DNA from: Urechidicola croceus
GTDB lineage: Bacteria; Bacteroidota; Bacteroidia; Flavobacteriales; Flavobacteriaceae
Direction: 5' to 3'
Length of the DNA stretch: 64,000 nt
Assembly: GCF_001761325.1 (NCBI RefSeq)
Contig: NZ_CP017478.1
Coordinates: 2,005,501 to 2,069,500, forward strand
Shown piece by piece: positions 16,555-26,075 of this stretch; position 1 is the stretch's first letter, and every line of letters begins with the position of its first letter. The notes below the pieces were generated by a model, which was given only the letters and a program-made list of their open reading frames with translations, ran no database searches and had not been told where the DNA came from. Made by a program: the position numbers and the translations under genes.

Positions 16555-17580
16555 ATGACAATCCTTATTTGGTTAACTTTCGCATTAATGATTGCAATTA
16601 TAAGCATTGGAATTATTGCTTGGAAGAACAATCAAAATTTATCTAAAAAAGAGTTTGTAAAAAAAATATATTGGAAAATTATTACTCTTCTAATCTTTTT
16701 TGGAGCATTATATTTATATAAAAATTATAACACCCAAAAAAAAGAAGTTCAAAATACCGACTTTACTTTAGGAATTATTGCCGACTGCCAATATTGTGAT
16801 TGCGATGTGAAATGGAATCGTTATTATAGAAACTCACCTCAACGACTTAAAGAGGCCGTAACGGAATTAAATAAACACAATCTTGAATACACCATTCATC
16901 TAGGTGATTTTATTGATCAGCACTTTGAAAGTTTTGATAGTATCATTCCAACTTGGAATCAATTAAAATCTACATCTTATCACGTTTTAGGAAATCATGA
17001 TTTTGATGTAGCAGACAGTTTGAAATCAAAAGTATTTGACAAACTAAATCTCAAAAAAAGATATTATAGCATTGATAAAGATGACTGGAAGTTTATAATA
17101 ATTGATGGAAATGATTTGAGTTTTCACGGTGCACTAACTAAAGAAAAACAACAAGAAACAGATTCTATATTCAGAAAAATTGAGTCAGATTCTCTTCCGT
17201 ATGCTAAAATATGGAACGGTGGAATAAGCAATCAACAATTTGAATGGATTGAACAAGAATTAATCGCCGCCGAAGAAAATGAACAAAAAGTTGGCTTTTA
17301 TTGTCACTTTCCTTTAGTTCCAATTGCGAATGATAATCTTTGGAATACCGAAGAATTACAAGAGTTAATTAGGCAGTATAAAAACGTAAAAGTTTTTATG
17401 AACGGACACAATCATGATGGTGCTTATGTACTAAAAAACAAGGTGCATTATATTACTTTTAAAGGAATGGTTGACACGAAAGATTCCACTTCATTTTCGT
17501 TGGCAAAATTCACAAATGATAGTATTCTCATTAAAGGATTTGGTCGTGAAAAAAGTAGAAAACTTGCTGTTTTCAACTAA
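16555..17580 (+). CDS. Membrane-anchored metallophosphoesterase, ADPRibase-Mn-like
   Basis: 341 residues. Two hydrophobic segments (about 3-22 and 42-58) precede a calcineurin-like phosphoesterase domain. Metal ligands are seen in IADCQYCD (about 79-86), LGDFID (about 119), VLGNHDFDV (about 145), CHFP and MNGHNHDGA (about 280). The sequence WNRYYRNSPQRLKEAV after the first motif resembles Mn-dependent ADP-ribose/CDP-alcohol diphosphatases (ADPRM). Expected chemistry is hydrolysis of a phosphoanhydride; the substrate is inferred only. It meets the ABC transporter tail to tail. Confidence 0.8.
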   Translation: MTILIWLTFALMIAIISIGIIAWKNNQNLSKKEFVKKIYWKIITLLIFFGALYLYKNYNTQKKEVQNTDFTLGIIADCQYCDCDVKWNRYYRNSPQRLKEAVTELNKHNLEYTIHLGDFIDQHFESFDSIIPTWNQLKSTSYHVLGNHDFDVADSLKSKVFDKLNLKKRYYSIDKDDWKFIIIDGNDLSFHGALTKEKQQETDSIFRKIESDSLPYAKIWNGGISNQQFEWIEQELIAAEENEQKVGFYCHFPLVPIANDNLWNTEELQELIRQYKNVKVFMNGHNHDGAYVLKNKVHYITFKGMVDTKDSTSFSLAKFTNDSILIKGFGREKSRKLAVFN

Positions 17581-19317
17581 TTATATTCTACTTTGATAGG
17601 TATATAAATCGTGATATCTACCTTTCTTAGCAATCAGTTCGTCGTGCTTTCCTCGTTCTACTATATTACCATCTTCAATCACCAAAATTTGATCTGCTTT
17701 TTGAATAGTACTCAATCTGTGTGCAATTACAAAGGTAGTTCTGTATTTCATCAATTCTTGTAAACTTTTCTGAATAAAAGACTCACTTTCTGTATCCAAA
17801 TTTGACGTTGCCTCATCCAAAATAATGATTTTTGGATCTGCTAATAAGGCTCTTGCAATCGAAATTCGTTGACGTTGACCTCCAGATAATTTTACACCAC
17901 GTTCGCCAATTACGGTATCTAAACCTTCCTCAAATCTATCGGTAAATTCATCAACATATGCTCCCTTAACTGCTGCTAATAATTGTTCTTCGGTTGCATT
18001 TGGTCTTGGAAAAAGGATGTTTTCCCTTATAGTTCCTTCGTATAAAAAATCATCTTGAAGTACAACTCCTAAGTGGTTTCTAAAACTACTCAAGTTTACT
18101 TGGGATAAATCTATTCCGTCTAAAGTGACTTTACCATCATTCGGATTTAAAAATGTTGCTGCCAATCCTGCAATTGTTGACTTTCCCGAACCTGAAGAAC
18201 CAACTAAAGCAGTTACACTTCCTTTGGGTGCTTCAAACGAAATACCATGTAAAACTTCTTTATTTTCTTCATAAGCAAATGAAACATTGTCAAAAACCAT
18301 ATTTCCTGTAATGTCATTTAACTTAATCGTTCTTTCATCTGGATTGTCTTCTTCAGGCATATTCATCAATTCCTGAGTTCTATCCAATCCTGCCATTGCT
18401 TCTGTTAATTGACTCCCTATATTACTCATTTGAACAATCGGTGCTACCATAAAACCAAGTAATAGTGTAAACTGAACAAAATCTCCAATTGTCATTGAAC
18501 CATCCATAATATAATAACCTCCGATTCCCATAATTCCAGCAGAAGCCAAGCCTATTAAAAATGTAGAAGAACTTGTGATTAATGCAGTTGCTGTCAAACT
18601 CTTTTTAACATTTAAAAACAATGTTTCAACACCTTTTTCAAATGTTTTATTTTCTTGTTCTTCTGCATTAAAACCTTTTATAACTCTCACACCATTTAAA
18701 GTTTCGGTCAATCTACCAGTAACTTCAGCATTTATTTTCCCTCTTGCTTTGAAAATAGGTCTAATAACTCCAAAAGCTTTTAACATCACAACTGCAAAAA
18801 TTAGTACTGGAACTAATACAACAAATGTCATGGTTGCATTGATTTTTATCAACCAAATAAATGATAAAATTGCTGTTATTGAACCTCCAATTAATTGTAC
18901 CAACCCAGTTCCAACAAGATTTCTAACTCCCTCAACATCGGTCATGACTCTTGAAACTAATGCCCCTGATTTATTATTGTCGAAAAAATTGATTGGTAAC
19001 TTTAATAATTTCCGTTGAACTTTAGCACGTAATAACGAAATCAAATGCTGTGCTTCTACACTTAATAATCTCGTCAACGAAAAAGATGTTACTGCCTGAA
19101 TTATTAATGCTCCAACTACAATAAGGATGAGTGTATACAATCCATCCATATTTTTATTTGGAACAACATTATCAATTAAAGTCTTCGTTTGAAGTGGGAT
19201 TATTAATCCTGCCAAACTTTTTAAAACAATTAAAACTAATCCTATTGAAACGATTTTTCTTCTTGGCCAAATAAACTCTTTGAAAGCCCAAGAAAATGAT
19301 ACTTTATTTCTACTCAT
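17581..19317 (-). CDS. ABC exporter, fused permease-ATPase (MsbA/lipid or multidrug type)
   Basis: About 578 residues: six transmembrane helices in the first 310 residues, then a nucleotide-binding domain. Walker A LVGSSGSGKST, a Q-loop (VLQDDF), signature LSGGQRQRISIARALLADP, Walker B IIILDEATSNLD and H-loop IAHRLST are all present. It functions as a homodimer exporting lipids or drugs. The ATG at 19317 (MSRNKVSF) is chosen over one at 19347 because homologues begin near here. The mscS gene is divergent. Confidence 0.9.
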   Translation of the reverse strand: MSRNKVSFSWAFKEFIWPRRKIVSIGLVLIVLKSLAGLIIPLQTKTLIDNVVPNKNMDGLYTLILIVVGALIIQAVTSFSLTRLLSVEAQHLISLLRAKVQRKLLKLPINFFDNNKSGALVSRVMTDVEGVRNLVGTGLVQLIGGSITAILSFIWLIKINATMTFVVLVPVLIFAVVMLKAFGVIRPIFKARGKINAEVTGRLTETLNGVRVIKGFNAEEQENKTFEKGVETLFLNVKKSLTATALITSSSTFLIGLASAGIMGIGGYYIMDGSMTIGDFVQFTLLLGFMVAPIVQMSNIGSQLTEAMAGLDRTQELMNMPEEDNPDERTIKLNDITGNMVFDNVSFAYEENKEVLHGISFEAPKGSVTALVGSSGSGKSTIAGLAATFLNPNDGKVTLDGIDLSQVNLSSFRNHLGVVLQDDFLYEGTIRENILFPRPNATEEQLLAAVKGAYVDEFTDRFEEGLDTVIGERGVKLSGGQRQRISIARALLADPKIIILDEATSNLDTESESFIQKSLQELMKYRTTFVIAHRLSTIQKADQILVIEDGNIVERGKHDELIAKKGRYHDLYTYQSRI

Positions 19318-19451
19318 AATTCCATATTGTCGAATATCAAGCCACACTCATATTTAGTGACAATTAGTCACATAAATTTAGTAATAATCTTTGTGTTAAA
19401 GTTAGATTATTATTATATTAGAAATAGATAATTTAAAACAAAAAATAATAC

Positions 19452-20258
19452 ATGAACACATTTTTAGAGAAAATTAATACACTCTTAATTGACTATGCAC
19501 CAAAAGTTATGATGGCAATTGCCATATTAATAGTTGGTCTTTTTTTAATTCGAATAGTCTTAAATATTGTAAAAAAAATAATGAATAAAAGAGGTGTTGA
19601 AGAAACACTTCAAAAATTTTTAACAAATCTTTTAGGTTGGACACTTAAAATCCTCTTGTTTGTTGCAGTTGCAGCTAAACTTGGTATTGAAACCACCTCT
19701 TTTGCGGCTATAATTGGTGCTGCAGGTTTGGCAATTGGATTGGCATTGCAAGGCTCTCTTTCAAATTTTGCTGGAGGAGCACTTATTATGATTTTTAAAC
19801 CATTTAAAATTGGTGATGTAATCGAGGCTCAAGGTATAACTGGTAAAGTAAAGGAAATTCAAATTTTCACTACACACTTAAATACACCAAATAACAGATT
19901 GGTTATTATTCCTAATGGCTCATTGTCAAATGGAAATATTACGAATTTTACTGCTGAAGGAAAATTGCGTGTAGATCTAACTTTTGGAGTTGGATATGAT
20001 TCTGATATTAAAGAAACAAAGAATGTTTTTTTAGATGTTTTAAGTAAAAATCCGAAAATTTTAAAAGATCCTGCTCCAATGATAAAGTTAAATGAACTTG
20101 CAGATAGTTCTATCAATTTTATTGTTAGACCTTGGGTAAAAACTGAAGATTATTGGGATGTATATTTTGATACCATCGAGCAAACTAAAGAAGCTTTAGA
20201 TATAGCAGGAATTGAAATACCATATCCACATGCTGTTGAAATTCAGAAAGAAAGTTAA
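19452..20258 (+). CDS. mscS: Small-conductance mechanosensitive channel, MscS family
   Basis: 268 residues, about the size of E. coli MscS. An N-terminal hydrophobic segment, a second near 55-75 and a Gly/Ala-rich pore helix (AAIIGAAGLAIGLALQGSLSN, about 90-110) are followed by the beta domain (PFKIGDVIEAQGITGKV) and a C-terminal alpha/beta region ending IPYPHAVEI. It opens under hypo-osmotic membrane tension. It overlaps the convergent tsaB by 4 bp. Confidence 0.93.
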   Translation: MNTFLEKINTLLIDYAPKVMMAIAILIVGLFLIRIVLNIVKKIMNKRGVEETLQKFLTNLLGWTLKILLFVAVAAKLGIETTSFAAIIGAAGLAIGLALQGSLSNFAGGALIMIFKPFKIGDVIEAQGITGKVKEIQIFTTHLNTPNNRLVIIPNGSLSNGNITNFTAEGKLRVDLTFGVGYDSDIKETKNVFLDVLSKNPKILKDPAPMIKLNELADSSINFIVRPWVKTEDYWDVYFDTIEQTKEALDIAGIEIPYPHAVEIQKES

Positions 20259-20929
20259 TTCTTTGGTTTATTACCTGTAACGAAATCTTTTAAATAAAAA
20301 GGTTCAAAGTAAGCGACATTTTCAGTGTCGCTTTTTTTGTATTTGACATATGACAATTGTGCCATTTCATTTGCTGATGGTAATTTATCATCTATAAAAA
20401 CTGCGTTTGGATGATTGATAATTTCTTTGGTTTTTAAAACTCCATCTCCCACAAAATAAACCTTGCCTTTTTCTAAAAATTCTAAAAAAGAATCTTCGGT
20501 TAATATTTCTGCTTGAATATTTCGAATTTGAGAATGGTTTGAATCAAAAACTGATGAATATACTTCCATTCTACGAGCATCTAACATTGGAACTATGACT
20601 CCATTTTCAATATTTACTTGCATTGCCAAAGATTGTAAAGTATCAACTGATATTAATGGTGTTTCTAAAGCAAAACAAAGTCCTTTAGCCGCCGAAACTC
20701 CAATACGAAGACCAGTATATGACCCTGGACCTTTACTTATTGCTACTGCGTCTAATTCAGAAAATTCTTTATTTGAAACCTTTAAAACCTCTGCAATAAA
20801 TGGATGTAAGTTTTCTGCATGAGAATAACCAAGTTCATTTAATTCTTTAAGTGCAATAATTTTTCCGTTTTCAGCAAGTGAAACAGAACAATTCTTAGTG
20901 GCAGTTTCTAAATTTAATATTAAGGACAC
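20255..20929 (-). CDS. tsaB: tRNA threonylcarbamoyladenosine biosynthesis protein TsaB
   Basis: TsaB supports TsaD in making the t6A37 modification of ANN-decoding tRNAs. The 224 residues have the ASKHA-fold start ILNLETATKNCSVSLA and the family signature ISKGPGSYTGLRIGVSAAKGL at about 65-85. The protein lacks the metal-binding motifs of TsaD, as expected for TsaB. The downstream end overlaps mscS by 4 bp on the other strand. Confidence 0.93.
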   Translation of the reverse strand: MSLILNLETATKNCSVSLAENGKIIALKELNELGYSHAENLHPFIAEVLKVSNKEFSELDAVAISKGPGSYTGLRIGVSAAKGLCFALETPLISVDTLQSLAMQVNIENGVIVPMLDARRMEVYSSVFDSNHSQIRNIQAEILTEDSFLEFLEKGKVYFVGDGVLKTKEIINHPNAVFIDDKLPSANEMAQLSYVKYKKSDTENVAYFEPFYLKDFVTGNKPKN

Positions 20930-20972
20930 GTATTTCTAATTTATTGACAAAGATACATTCATTTCTACAAAA

Positions 20973-21012
20973 AAAAGCATCAAATATTTTTGAAATATTT
21001 GATGCTTTTTTT
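20973..21012 (-). terminator. Terminator of the TolC-family gene
   Basis: A 17-bp perfect stem (20973-20989 with 20993-21009), with a T run on the minus strand beyond it. It follows the stop of the minus-strand outer membrane efflux gene. Confidence 0.8.
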
Positions 21013-21029
21013 ACTCTTTAATTTTTTTA

Positions 21030-22400
21030 TTAATCAATAGTAATTGGAATTCCATAATAGAATTCTAATAACTTAGACTTGAACACAAAATTATATTTTG
21101 CAGTTGCCAATGAAGCTTGCGCATTGATTAATCTATTTCTTACTTGTTCGAATTCAAAAGAAGTCATCACCCCTAAATCGTAACTTTCTTGTGCTGTTCT
21201 AAACGCTTCTTCTTGAGCAATAACTGATGCTTGAGATGCTTCAAATTGATTTAAAGTTGCTTTTGCATCTGCATAAGCTTGTTCAATTGTTGAACGTAAA
21301 TCTTGTTTAGCTTGTTCCAATCCATATGCAATTCTTTCATTATTTAGAGTTGCTCTATTAACATTAGATTTTGTTCTACCACCATTAAAAATTGGAATAC
21401 TTACACTAACACCAATATTATATCCTAAGTTATCACTAAACTGTTGTCCAAAACCATTAGCAACTGAGGTAACTTCACCGGTAATAGGATCAACTACTGT
21501 TCTTCTGTCTTTTTCACCAAGCGTATGTTGATATGAAGTACTCACTCCTCCGCCCAGACTCACACTTGGATAAAAAGCACTTTTAGCAATTTCAATATCA
21601 AGCTCAGAATTTTCTATTGCCAATTCAGCACTTCTAATTTCTGGTCTCGCACTTACTGCCCTATTAAATATTTCATCTGCATCATTATATAATAAAGCAA
21701 CTGCTGGCAAATCTAATTCAACAGTCTCAACATCAAATCCTTTGTGCGATACTTGTAATAATTGCGCTAAATTTAATAACGCTAAATCAATACTGTTTTG
21801 TGCATTTACTACACGTTCTTGATCACTTGCCAATTGTGCTTGTATATCATATAAATCAGTTTTTGCTCGTACACCTGCATCAACTAATTCTTGTATTTGC
21901 TCAACTTGCTTCTGAGAAATCTTAATTTGTTCATCGGCAATTTTTAAATTTTCTTTATTTAATAGAACATTTAAGTAAGTGTTGACTACGAACAAAGAAA
22001 TATCATCTTTTAATTTCTGCAATTGTAATTCACTTGATTCTAATCCTAGTTGCGCTTGTTTATATAAATTGGTATTTCTATATCCATTAAAAAGAGATAC
22101 TCCAGCATTTAAGCCTAAACTATTACCAAAACTATCAAACGAAACTCTACTTCCGTCTTGACCGATAAAAGATCCAAAATTAAAACTTCCAGAAGTAGAA
22201 CCATTAACTGTTGGTAAAAAATTACCTTTTGCAGAAACAATATTTTCTTGTGCTATTTCGGTATCTAATTCTGATTGCTTAACTGTAATGTTATTTTCTA
22301 TTGCGTAATCTACACATTCTTGGAGTGACCATGTTTTTGTTTGAGCATTTGAAGATAGGCAAAAAATAAACGCCAAAACTACTAGGAATTTTGTTCTCAT
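21030..22400 (-). CDS. TolC family outer membrane efflux protein
   Basis: 456 residues with a signal peptide (MRTKFLVVLAFIFCLSSNA). Two TolC-type repeats are seen, each with long amphipathic helices: WSLQECVDYAIENNITVKQ (about 24-42) and the pair NLNVALLNKENL/ISQKQVEQIQELVDAGVRAKTDLYDIQ, later RATLNNERIAYGLEQAKQDL. It should form a trimeric outer membrane channel for type I or RND export. No adaptor or inner membrane pump is adjacent; the ABC exporter lies 3 kb away. It has its own terminator. Confidence 0.9.
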   Translation of the reverse strand: MRTKFLVVLAFIFCLSSNAQTKTWSLQECVDYAIENNITVKQSELDTEIAQENIVSAKGNFLPTVNGSTSGSFNFGSFIGQDGSRVSFDSFGNSLGLNAGVSLFNGYRNTNLYKQAQLGLESSELQLQKLKDDISLFVVNTYLNVLLNKENLKIADEQIKISQKQVEQIQELVDAGVRAKTDLYDIQAQLASDQERVVNAQNSIDLALLNLAQLLQVSHKGFDVETVELDLPAVALLYNDADEIFNRAVSARPEIRSAELAIENSELDIEIAKSAFYPSVSLGGGVSTSYQHTLGEKDRRTVVDPITGEVTSVANGFGQQFSDNLGYNIGVSVSIPIFNGGRTKSNVNRATLNNERIAYGLEQAKQDLRSTIEQAYADAKATLNQFEASQASVIAQEEAFRTAQESYDLGVMTSFEFEQVRNRLINAQASLATAKYNFVFKSKLLEFYYGIPITID

Positions 22401-22490
22401 AAATGTTTAATTAAAGTTTTTAAGTCGATTTTGTATTGATATGACGAGTAAATCTACAATATGTTACAAAAATTCGTTCTTATTAAAATG

Positions 22491-22703
22491 TTAATTTTTG
22501 GTTTTCATTTTATATCGATAAATAAAGTACAATAAAGCACCTACTAAAATATAAGGAAAAACCATTAAATACATGATACCATCATTTAAACCTTGTGCCA
22601 TTTCGGGTTCACCACTTTCAACTACTGCCTTACACATTGCACACTGAGCTAATGATGATATTTTCATCATAAAAAACAATACTATGAGTAATGCTTTCTT
22701 CAT
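22491..22703 (-). CDS. Small membrane protein with CxxC near a cytochrome oxidase cluster
   Basis: 70 residues: signal peptide or first helix (MKKALLIVLFFMMKISSLA), then QCAMCKAVVESG with a CxxC pair, then one helix (about 46-63). Proteins of this type recur beside cytochrome oxidase assembly genes in Bacteroidota; a redox or copper-handling role is possible but unproven. It lies 28 bp downstream of the DUF420 gene, same strand. Confidence 0.7.
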   Translation of the reverse strand: MKKALLIVLFFMMKISSLAQCAMCKAVVESGEPEMAQGLNDGIMYLMVFPYILVGALLYFIYRYKMKTKN

Positions 22704-22731
22704 TTTTATACTTTACTTTATTTAAACTATT

Positions 22732-23253
22732 TTAAATATAATATGGTGCAATCATTAAATAAACAATAACCCCAGTAACTGCAACATATAACCACAGAGG
22801 AAATGTGATTTTTGCAATTTTTTTATGTTCTGAAAATTTTCCAAGTTTAGCTCTTACATATGTTATCAATACAAATGGAATTACAGCAATTGATAGTATA
22901 ATATGACTAATTAAAATAAAATAATAGATATATTTTATTGCTCCTTCCCCTTTAAATTCAGTTGAATCTGAAGTCATATGGTACAAAACATATAACACTA
23001 AAAATATAATCGATAATAAAATCGCTGATTTATTTAAGCGCTCGTGTAAACTACGGTTCCCTTTTTTTATAGCAATAACTGCAATAACTAATAAAATAGC
23101 TGTCAAACCATTTATTGCTGCATAAATTGGTGGTAAAAAAACTGGTAGTTGTAAATCAATTTTAATTCCAAATAACGCTGCAACTGCTAATGGTAATACA
23201 ATTGACAATACTGTAATAATCTTGTTATATTTTTTTTCTTCTGCTGTTTTCAT
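22732..23253 (-). CDS. DUF420 membrane protein (cytochrome oxidase assembly, CtaM/YozB-like)
   Basis: 173 residues with five hydrophobic helices (about 12-28, 38-60, 75-92, 105-130 and 150-170). His residues in LHERLNK, YHMTSD and ISHIILS are at the conserved places of the DUF420 family. Members such as CtaM assist assembly of the caa3/aa3 oxidase. It is 7 bp downstream of the SCO gene. Confidence 0.82.
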   Translation of the reverse strand: MKTAEEKKYNKIITVLSIVLPLAVAALFGIKIDLQLPVFLPPIYAAINGLTAILLVIAVIAIKKGNRSLHERLNKSAILLSIIFLVLYVLYHMTSDSTEFKGEGAIKYIYYFILISHIILSIAVIPFVLITYVRAKLGKFSEHKKIAKITFPLWLYVAVTGVIVYLMIAPYYI

Positions 23254-23260
23254 AAAAAAG

Positions 23261-23902
23261 CTACTCTTTTAATAGTAATTTAATATCTTGTTTTAATTCA
23301 TTAATTTGATCTCCAAATTCATTTTCTTTAATGGCTCTATAATACATTATTGCATTACCATTTTCATCATAGCGTGATCTTATATTTCCATCTTTATCAA
23401 TTAAAGCAAATAACCCTGAGTGTTCAAAACCTCCAACTTCCTCACCAGCAACTCCTGCATATAGTTTAAATCCATTATTAGCCAAACTATAAACTACTTC
23501 TTGAGGTTGTCCTGTTAGCATATGCCAATTTGGACTTGAAACTTGATATTGCTCTGCATATTCCTTTAATATTTCAGGAGTATCATAGGCTGGATTGATA
23601 GAAATAGAAGCTATTCCAAAATTAGGGTTGCCAAAAAATTCGTTTTGAATATCAACCATTTTCGAATTCATTATTGGGCATATTGTTGGACAAGTTGTAA
23701 AAAAGAATTCGACAACATACACCTTTCCTTTAAAAGTTTCATTATTAACAGTTTTACCGTTTTGATTTATAAATTCAAATGGAGGGACTGTCCCAAAAGT
23801 TTCCATTTTGGGTTTTGAAAAGTATTCAACTACTTTCGGAACCGTATAAATTCCAAAAAGTAATATTATAAATGAAATTCCTATGTATGATTTATTTTTC
23901 AA
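23261..23902 (-). CDS. SCO1/SenC family copper chaperone
   Basis: 213 residues with one N-terminal membrane anchor (about 6-24) and a periplasmic thioredoxin-fold domain. The copper-binding CPTICP (Cys at 71 and 75) and the distal His in GGFEHSG (about 160) are present. SCO proteins deliver copper to the CuA site of cytochrome oxidase subunit II. Position within the oxidase gene cluster agrees. Confidence 0.93.
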   Translation of the reverse strand: MKNKSYIGISFIILLFGIYTVPKVVEYFSKPKMETFGTVPPFEFINQNGKTVNNETFKGKVYVVEFFFTTCPTICPIMNSKMVDIQNEFFGNPNFGIASISINPAYDTPEILKEYAEQYQVSSPNWHMLTGQPQEVVYSLANNGFKLYAGVAGEEVGGFEHSGLFALIDKDGNIRSRYDENGNAIMYYRAIKENEFGDQINELKQDIKLLLKE

Positions 23903-23966
23903 TTCTTGATAGTTTTATATCTGAAGTATACTTTAAAAATTATTCAAAAGTAAAGACTTTTACTTA

Positions 23967-24605
23967 TTAAATATCACGTTTTAAACGCTCTGCTTTAGCC
24001 ATTGACTTTTTAAGTTGATAATAAATTACCTCAATATCTTTTTTCATTTTATTTTTTAAATCAGCAACTGAATTCATATTATATCCGTATAATTTTCCTC
24101 CTTCTGTATCTTCATCGTCTTTACGACCTCGAAGTCTCAATTCTCTATCAACTATAAAAACATAATTTGATCCATAATTATCATTTAACACATAAGGTGT
24201 ATCAAAACTATTAAATATGTTAACTACATCTTCTTTTGAAGTAAATACAAATTTCCACTTACTAGCATCAGTATATGTACCTATACGCTTTTTAATAGTT
24301 TCTATTTCAGTTTCCAATCCTGTAGGTAAAATAACAACTACCTGAAAATATAAATTATTGTTATAACGCTTATATATTACCTCATTCAAGTTAAAAAGTG
24401 CACTTTTTGATTCTTCTAAATTATCTCCTAAAAAACAGACAACTGAAAAATGATCTTTGAAACTCTCGTCTCCTTTAATATCTTGAACGCTTTTAGTTAA
24501 AATAGGTAAATTTGCGTGATGATATATTCCTGAAGACAAGAAAATATAAAATAATAAAGGCACTACAAATAAGGTAAAGAGTACCAAAAACTTCTTTGTT
24601 TTCAT
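23967..24605 (-). CDS. Membrane-anchored thioredoxin-fold-like protein lacking CxxC
   Basis: 212 residues: one N-terminal helix (MKTKKFLVLFTLFVVPLL), then a domain with strands FSVVCFLGDN, YFQVVVILPTG and YVFIVDRELRLRGR in the order of a thioredoxin/SCO fold, but without the paired Cys. Location between oxidase subunit IV and SCO suggests a role in oxidase assembly; this is inference. A terminator separates it from subunit IV. Confidence 0.7.
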   Translation of the reverse strand: MKTKKFLVLFTLFVVPLLFYIFLSSGIYHHANLPILTKSVQDIKGDESFKDHFSVVCFLGDNLEESKSALFNLNEVIYKRYNNNLYFQVVVILPTGLETEIETIKKRIGTYTDASKWKFVFTSKEDVVNIFNSFDTPYVLNDNYGSNYVFIVDRELRLRGRKDDEDTEGGKLYGYNMNSVADLKNKMKKDIEVIYYQLKKSMAKAERLKRDI

Positions 24606-24616
24606 AAAATTTAATC

Positions 24617-24644
24617 AAAAAAAAGGTGGATTTAATTCCACCTT
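24617..24644 (-). terminator. Terminator after the cytochrome oxidase subunit IV gene
   Basis: An 8-bp stem AAGGTGGA/TCCACCTT with a 6-nt loop, followed on the minus strand by eight Ts. It lies between subunit IV and the SCO-side genes. Confidence 0.7.
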
Positions 24645-24665
24645 ATATTTTATAACTTGATTATA

Positions 24666-25019
24666 TTAATAATCCCATTTTACATAAGGAGAAAGGACTT
24701 CATAAAGATAACTTCCTTCAATTAATAGAAGTGTGGCTAAATAACAAATTAAAAATACTGTTGTCCAAACAATAGATCTCCTAAACCATGTACTTTCATC
24801 TTTCATATGCATGAAATACCATGTAATACCATATGCTTTTACCAATGTTAAAATAATGAATATCCAATTTAAAGGACTTGTACCTAAAATAGACGTAAGG
24901 TGTAAAGACTCTGGTTTATATATACCTAATATTACCTCAACAATTGTAATTAAAGAAAGAAATCCAAATACTTTCCAAATTAAACCTGTGTGTGATTCGT
25001 GTTCTGCTCCGTGTGCCAT
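24666..25019 (-). CDS. Cytochrome c oxidase subunit IV family protein
   Basis: 117 residues with three hydrophobic helices (about 12-30, 42-65 and 80-103). The pattern HTGLIWKVFGFLSLITIVEV, LKAYGITWYFMHMKDE and the C-terminal helix match prokaryotic subunit IV (CtaF/CyoD type). It probably stabilises the terminal oxidase. It lies 19 bp after the long subunit III gene. Confidence 0.87.
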   Translation of the reverse strand: MAHGAEHESHTGLIWKVFGFLSLITIVEVILGIYKPESLHLTSILGTSPLNWIFIILTLVKAYGITWYFMHMKDESTWFRRSIVWTTVFLICYLATLLLIEGSYLYEVLSPYVKWDY

Positions 25020-25038
25020 TTTTATCTAATATTTTTAA

Positions 25039-26022
25039 TTATACTAAGTAGAAGAATGTGAATACAAATACCCAAACTAAATCTACAAAGTGCCAATATA
25101 AACCTACTTTTTCAACCATTTCATAACTTTTTCTCTTTTCATATGTACCAATAATTACGTTAAAGAAAATTATGATATTAAATACGATTCCTGAGAATAC
25201 GTGAAATCCGTGAAATCCTGTAATAAAGAAAAAGAAATCTGCAAATAATGTTGAGCCATATTCATTGGCTTTTAAATTTGCTCCTTTAATAACGGCTTTC
25301 CCTTCTGCTAGATATTTTAATGAAGCTTCTCTTGATAATATTTCTTTTTTCTTTTTAGAAGCATCAATTTTTTCAGTTCTTACACTTAATTCTGGATGAG
25401 CTTTAAATGCCTCTATTACTTCAGGAACTGTAAATTCTGCTAGCGGTGCTTCAGTAACAAACCACAAACCATTTTTACTTTCATGTCTTGTGCGCTCTTT
25501 ATGGTGTGCAGTAACAAAACTTTCTAAAGTTACCTGATGCCCAGTTTCATCAACAAATTGAAGAATTTTTCCATCATTCATTTGAACTGCTCCATAAGAA
25601 CCCGTAATAAAAGTTTTCCATTCCCAAGCTTGTGAACCAACGAAGATAATACCTCCAATAATCGTCCAAAGCATATACCAAGCAACTTTAGTTTTCTTTA
25701 ATTGATGCCCAGCATCAACTGCCAACACCATAGTTACTGATGAAAATATTAAAACAAATGTCATAAATGCCACATAGATCATTGGATGATTTCCATGTGA
25801 AAAAGGTATATGTGTAAATACCTCATCTGCAATTGGCCAAGTTTCAATAAATTTATAACGCATCAAACCATACGCAACAATAAATCCCGAAAATGTAAGT
25901 GCATCAGACATGATAAAGAACCACATCATCATTTTACCATAACTTATACCAAAAGGTTTTTTTTCGGTTTTATCATCATCCCATGAATGGTGTTCTCCTT
26001 TAGTAGCAACAGTTGCTTCCAT
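25039..26022 (-). CDS. Cytochrome c oxidase subunit III, long form with soluble insert
   Basis: 327 residues. Heme-copper oxidase subunit III helices are seen at both ends: KMMMWFFIMSDALTFSGFIVAYG at the start and GFHGFHVFSGIVFN and YWHFVDLVWVFVFTF at the end. Between about 150 and 245 is a hydrophilic, Lys/Glu-rich insert not found in most subunit III proteins. Subunit III belongs to the membrane oxidase reducing oxygen at the end of respiration. A second, shorter subunit III gene is next to it. Confidence 0.9.
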   Translation of the reverse strand: MEATVATKGEHHSWDDDKTEKKPFGISYGKMMMWFFIMSDALTFSGFIVAYGLMRYKFIETWPIADEVFTHIPFSHGNHPMIYVAFMTFVLIFSSVTMVLAVDAGHQLKKTKVAWYMLWTIIGGIIFVGSQAWEWKTFITGSYGAVQMNDGKILQFVDETGHQVTLESFVTAHHKERTRHESKNGLWFVTEAPLAEFTVPEVIEAFKAHPELSVRTEKIDASKKKKEILSREASLKYLAEGKAVIKGANLKANEYGSTLFADFFFFITGFHGFHVFSGIVFNIIIFFNVIIGTYEKRKSYEMVEKVGLYWHFVDLVWVFVFTFFYLV

Positions 26023-26075
26023 AAAAAATGTATATTAATTTAGTTTTTTGACTCGCCAAATTTACGCAATTTATA

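Noticed and set aside
18575-19018. Plus-strand ORF of 147 codons inside the ABC exporter
   Set aside because: Shadow of the permease helices; the minus strand has all ABC motifs.
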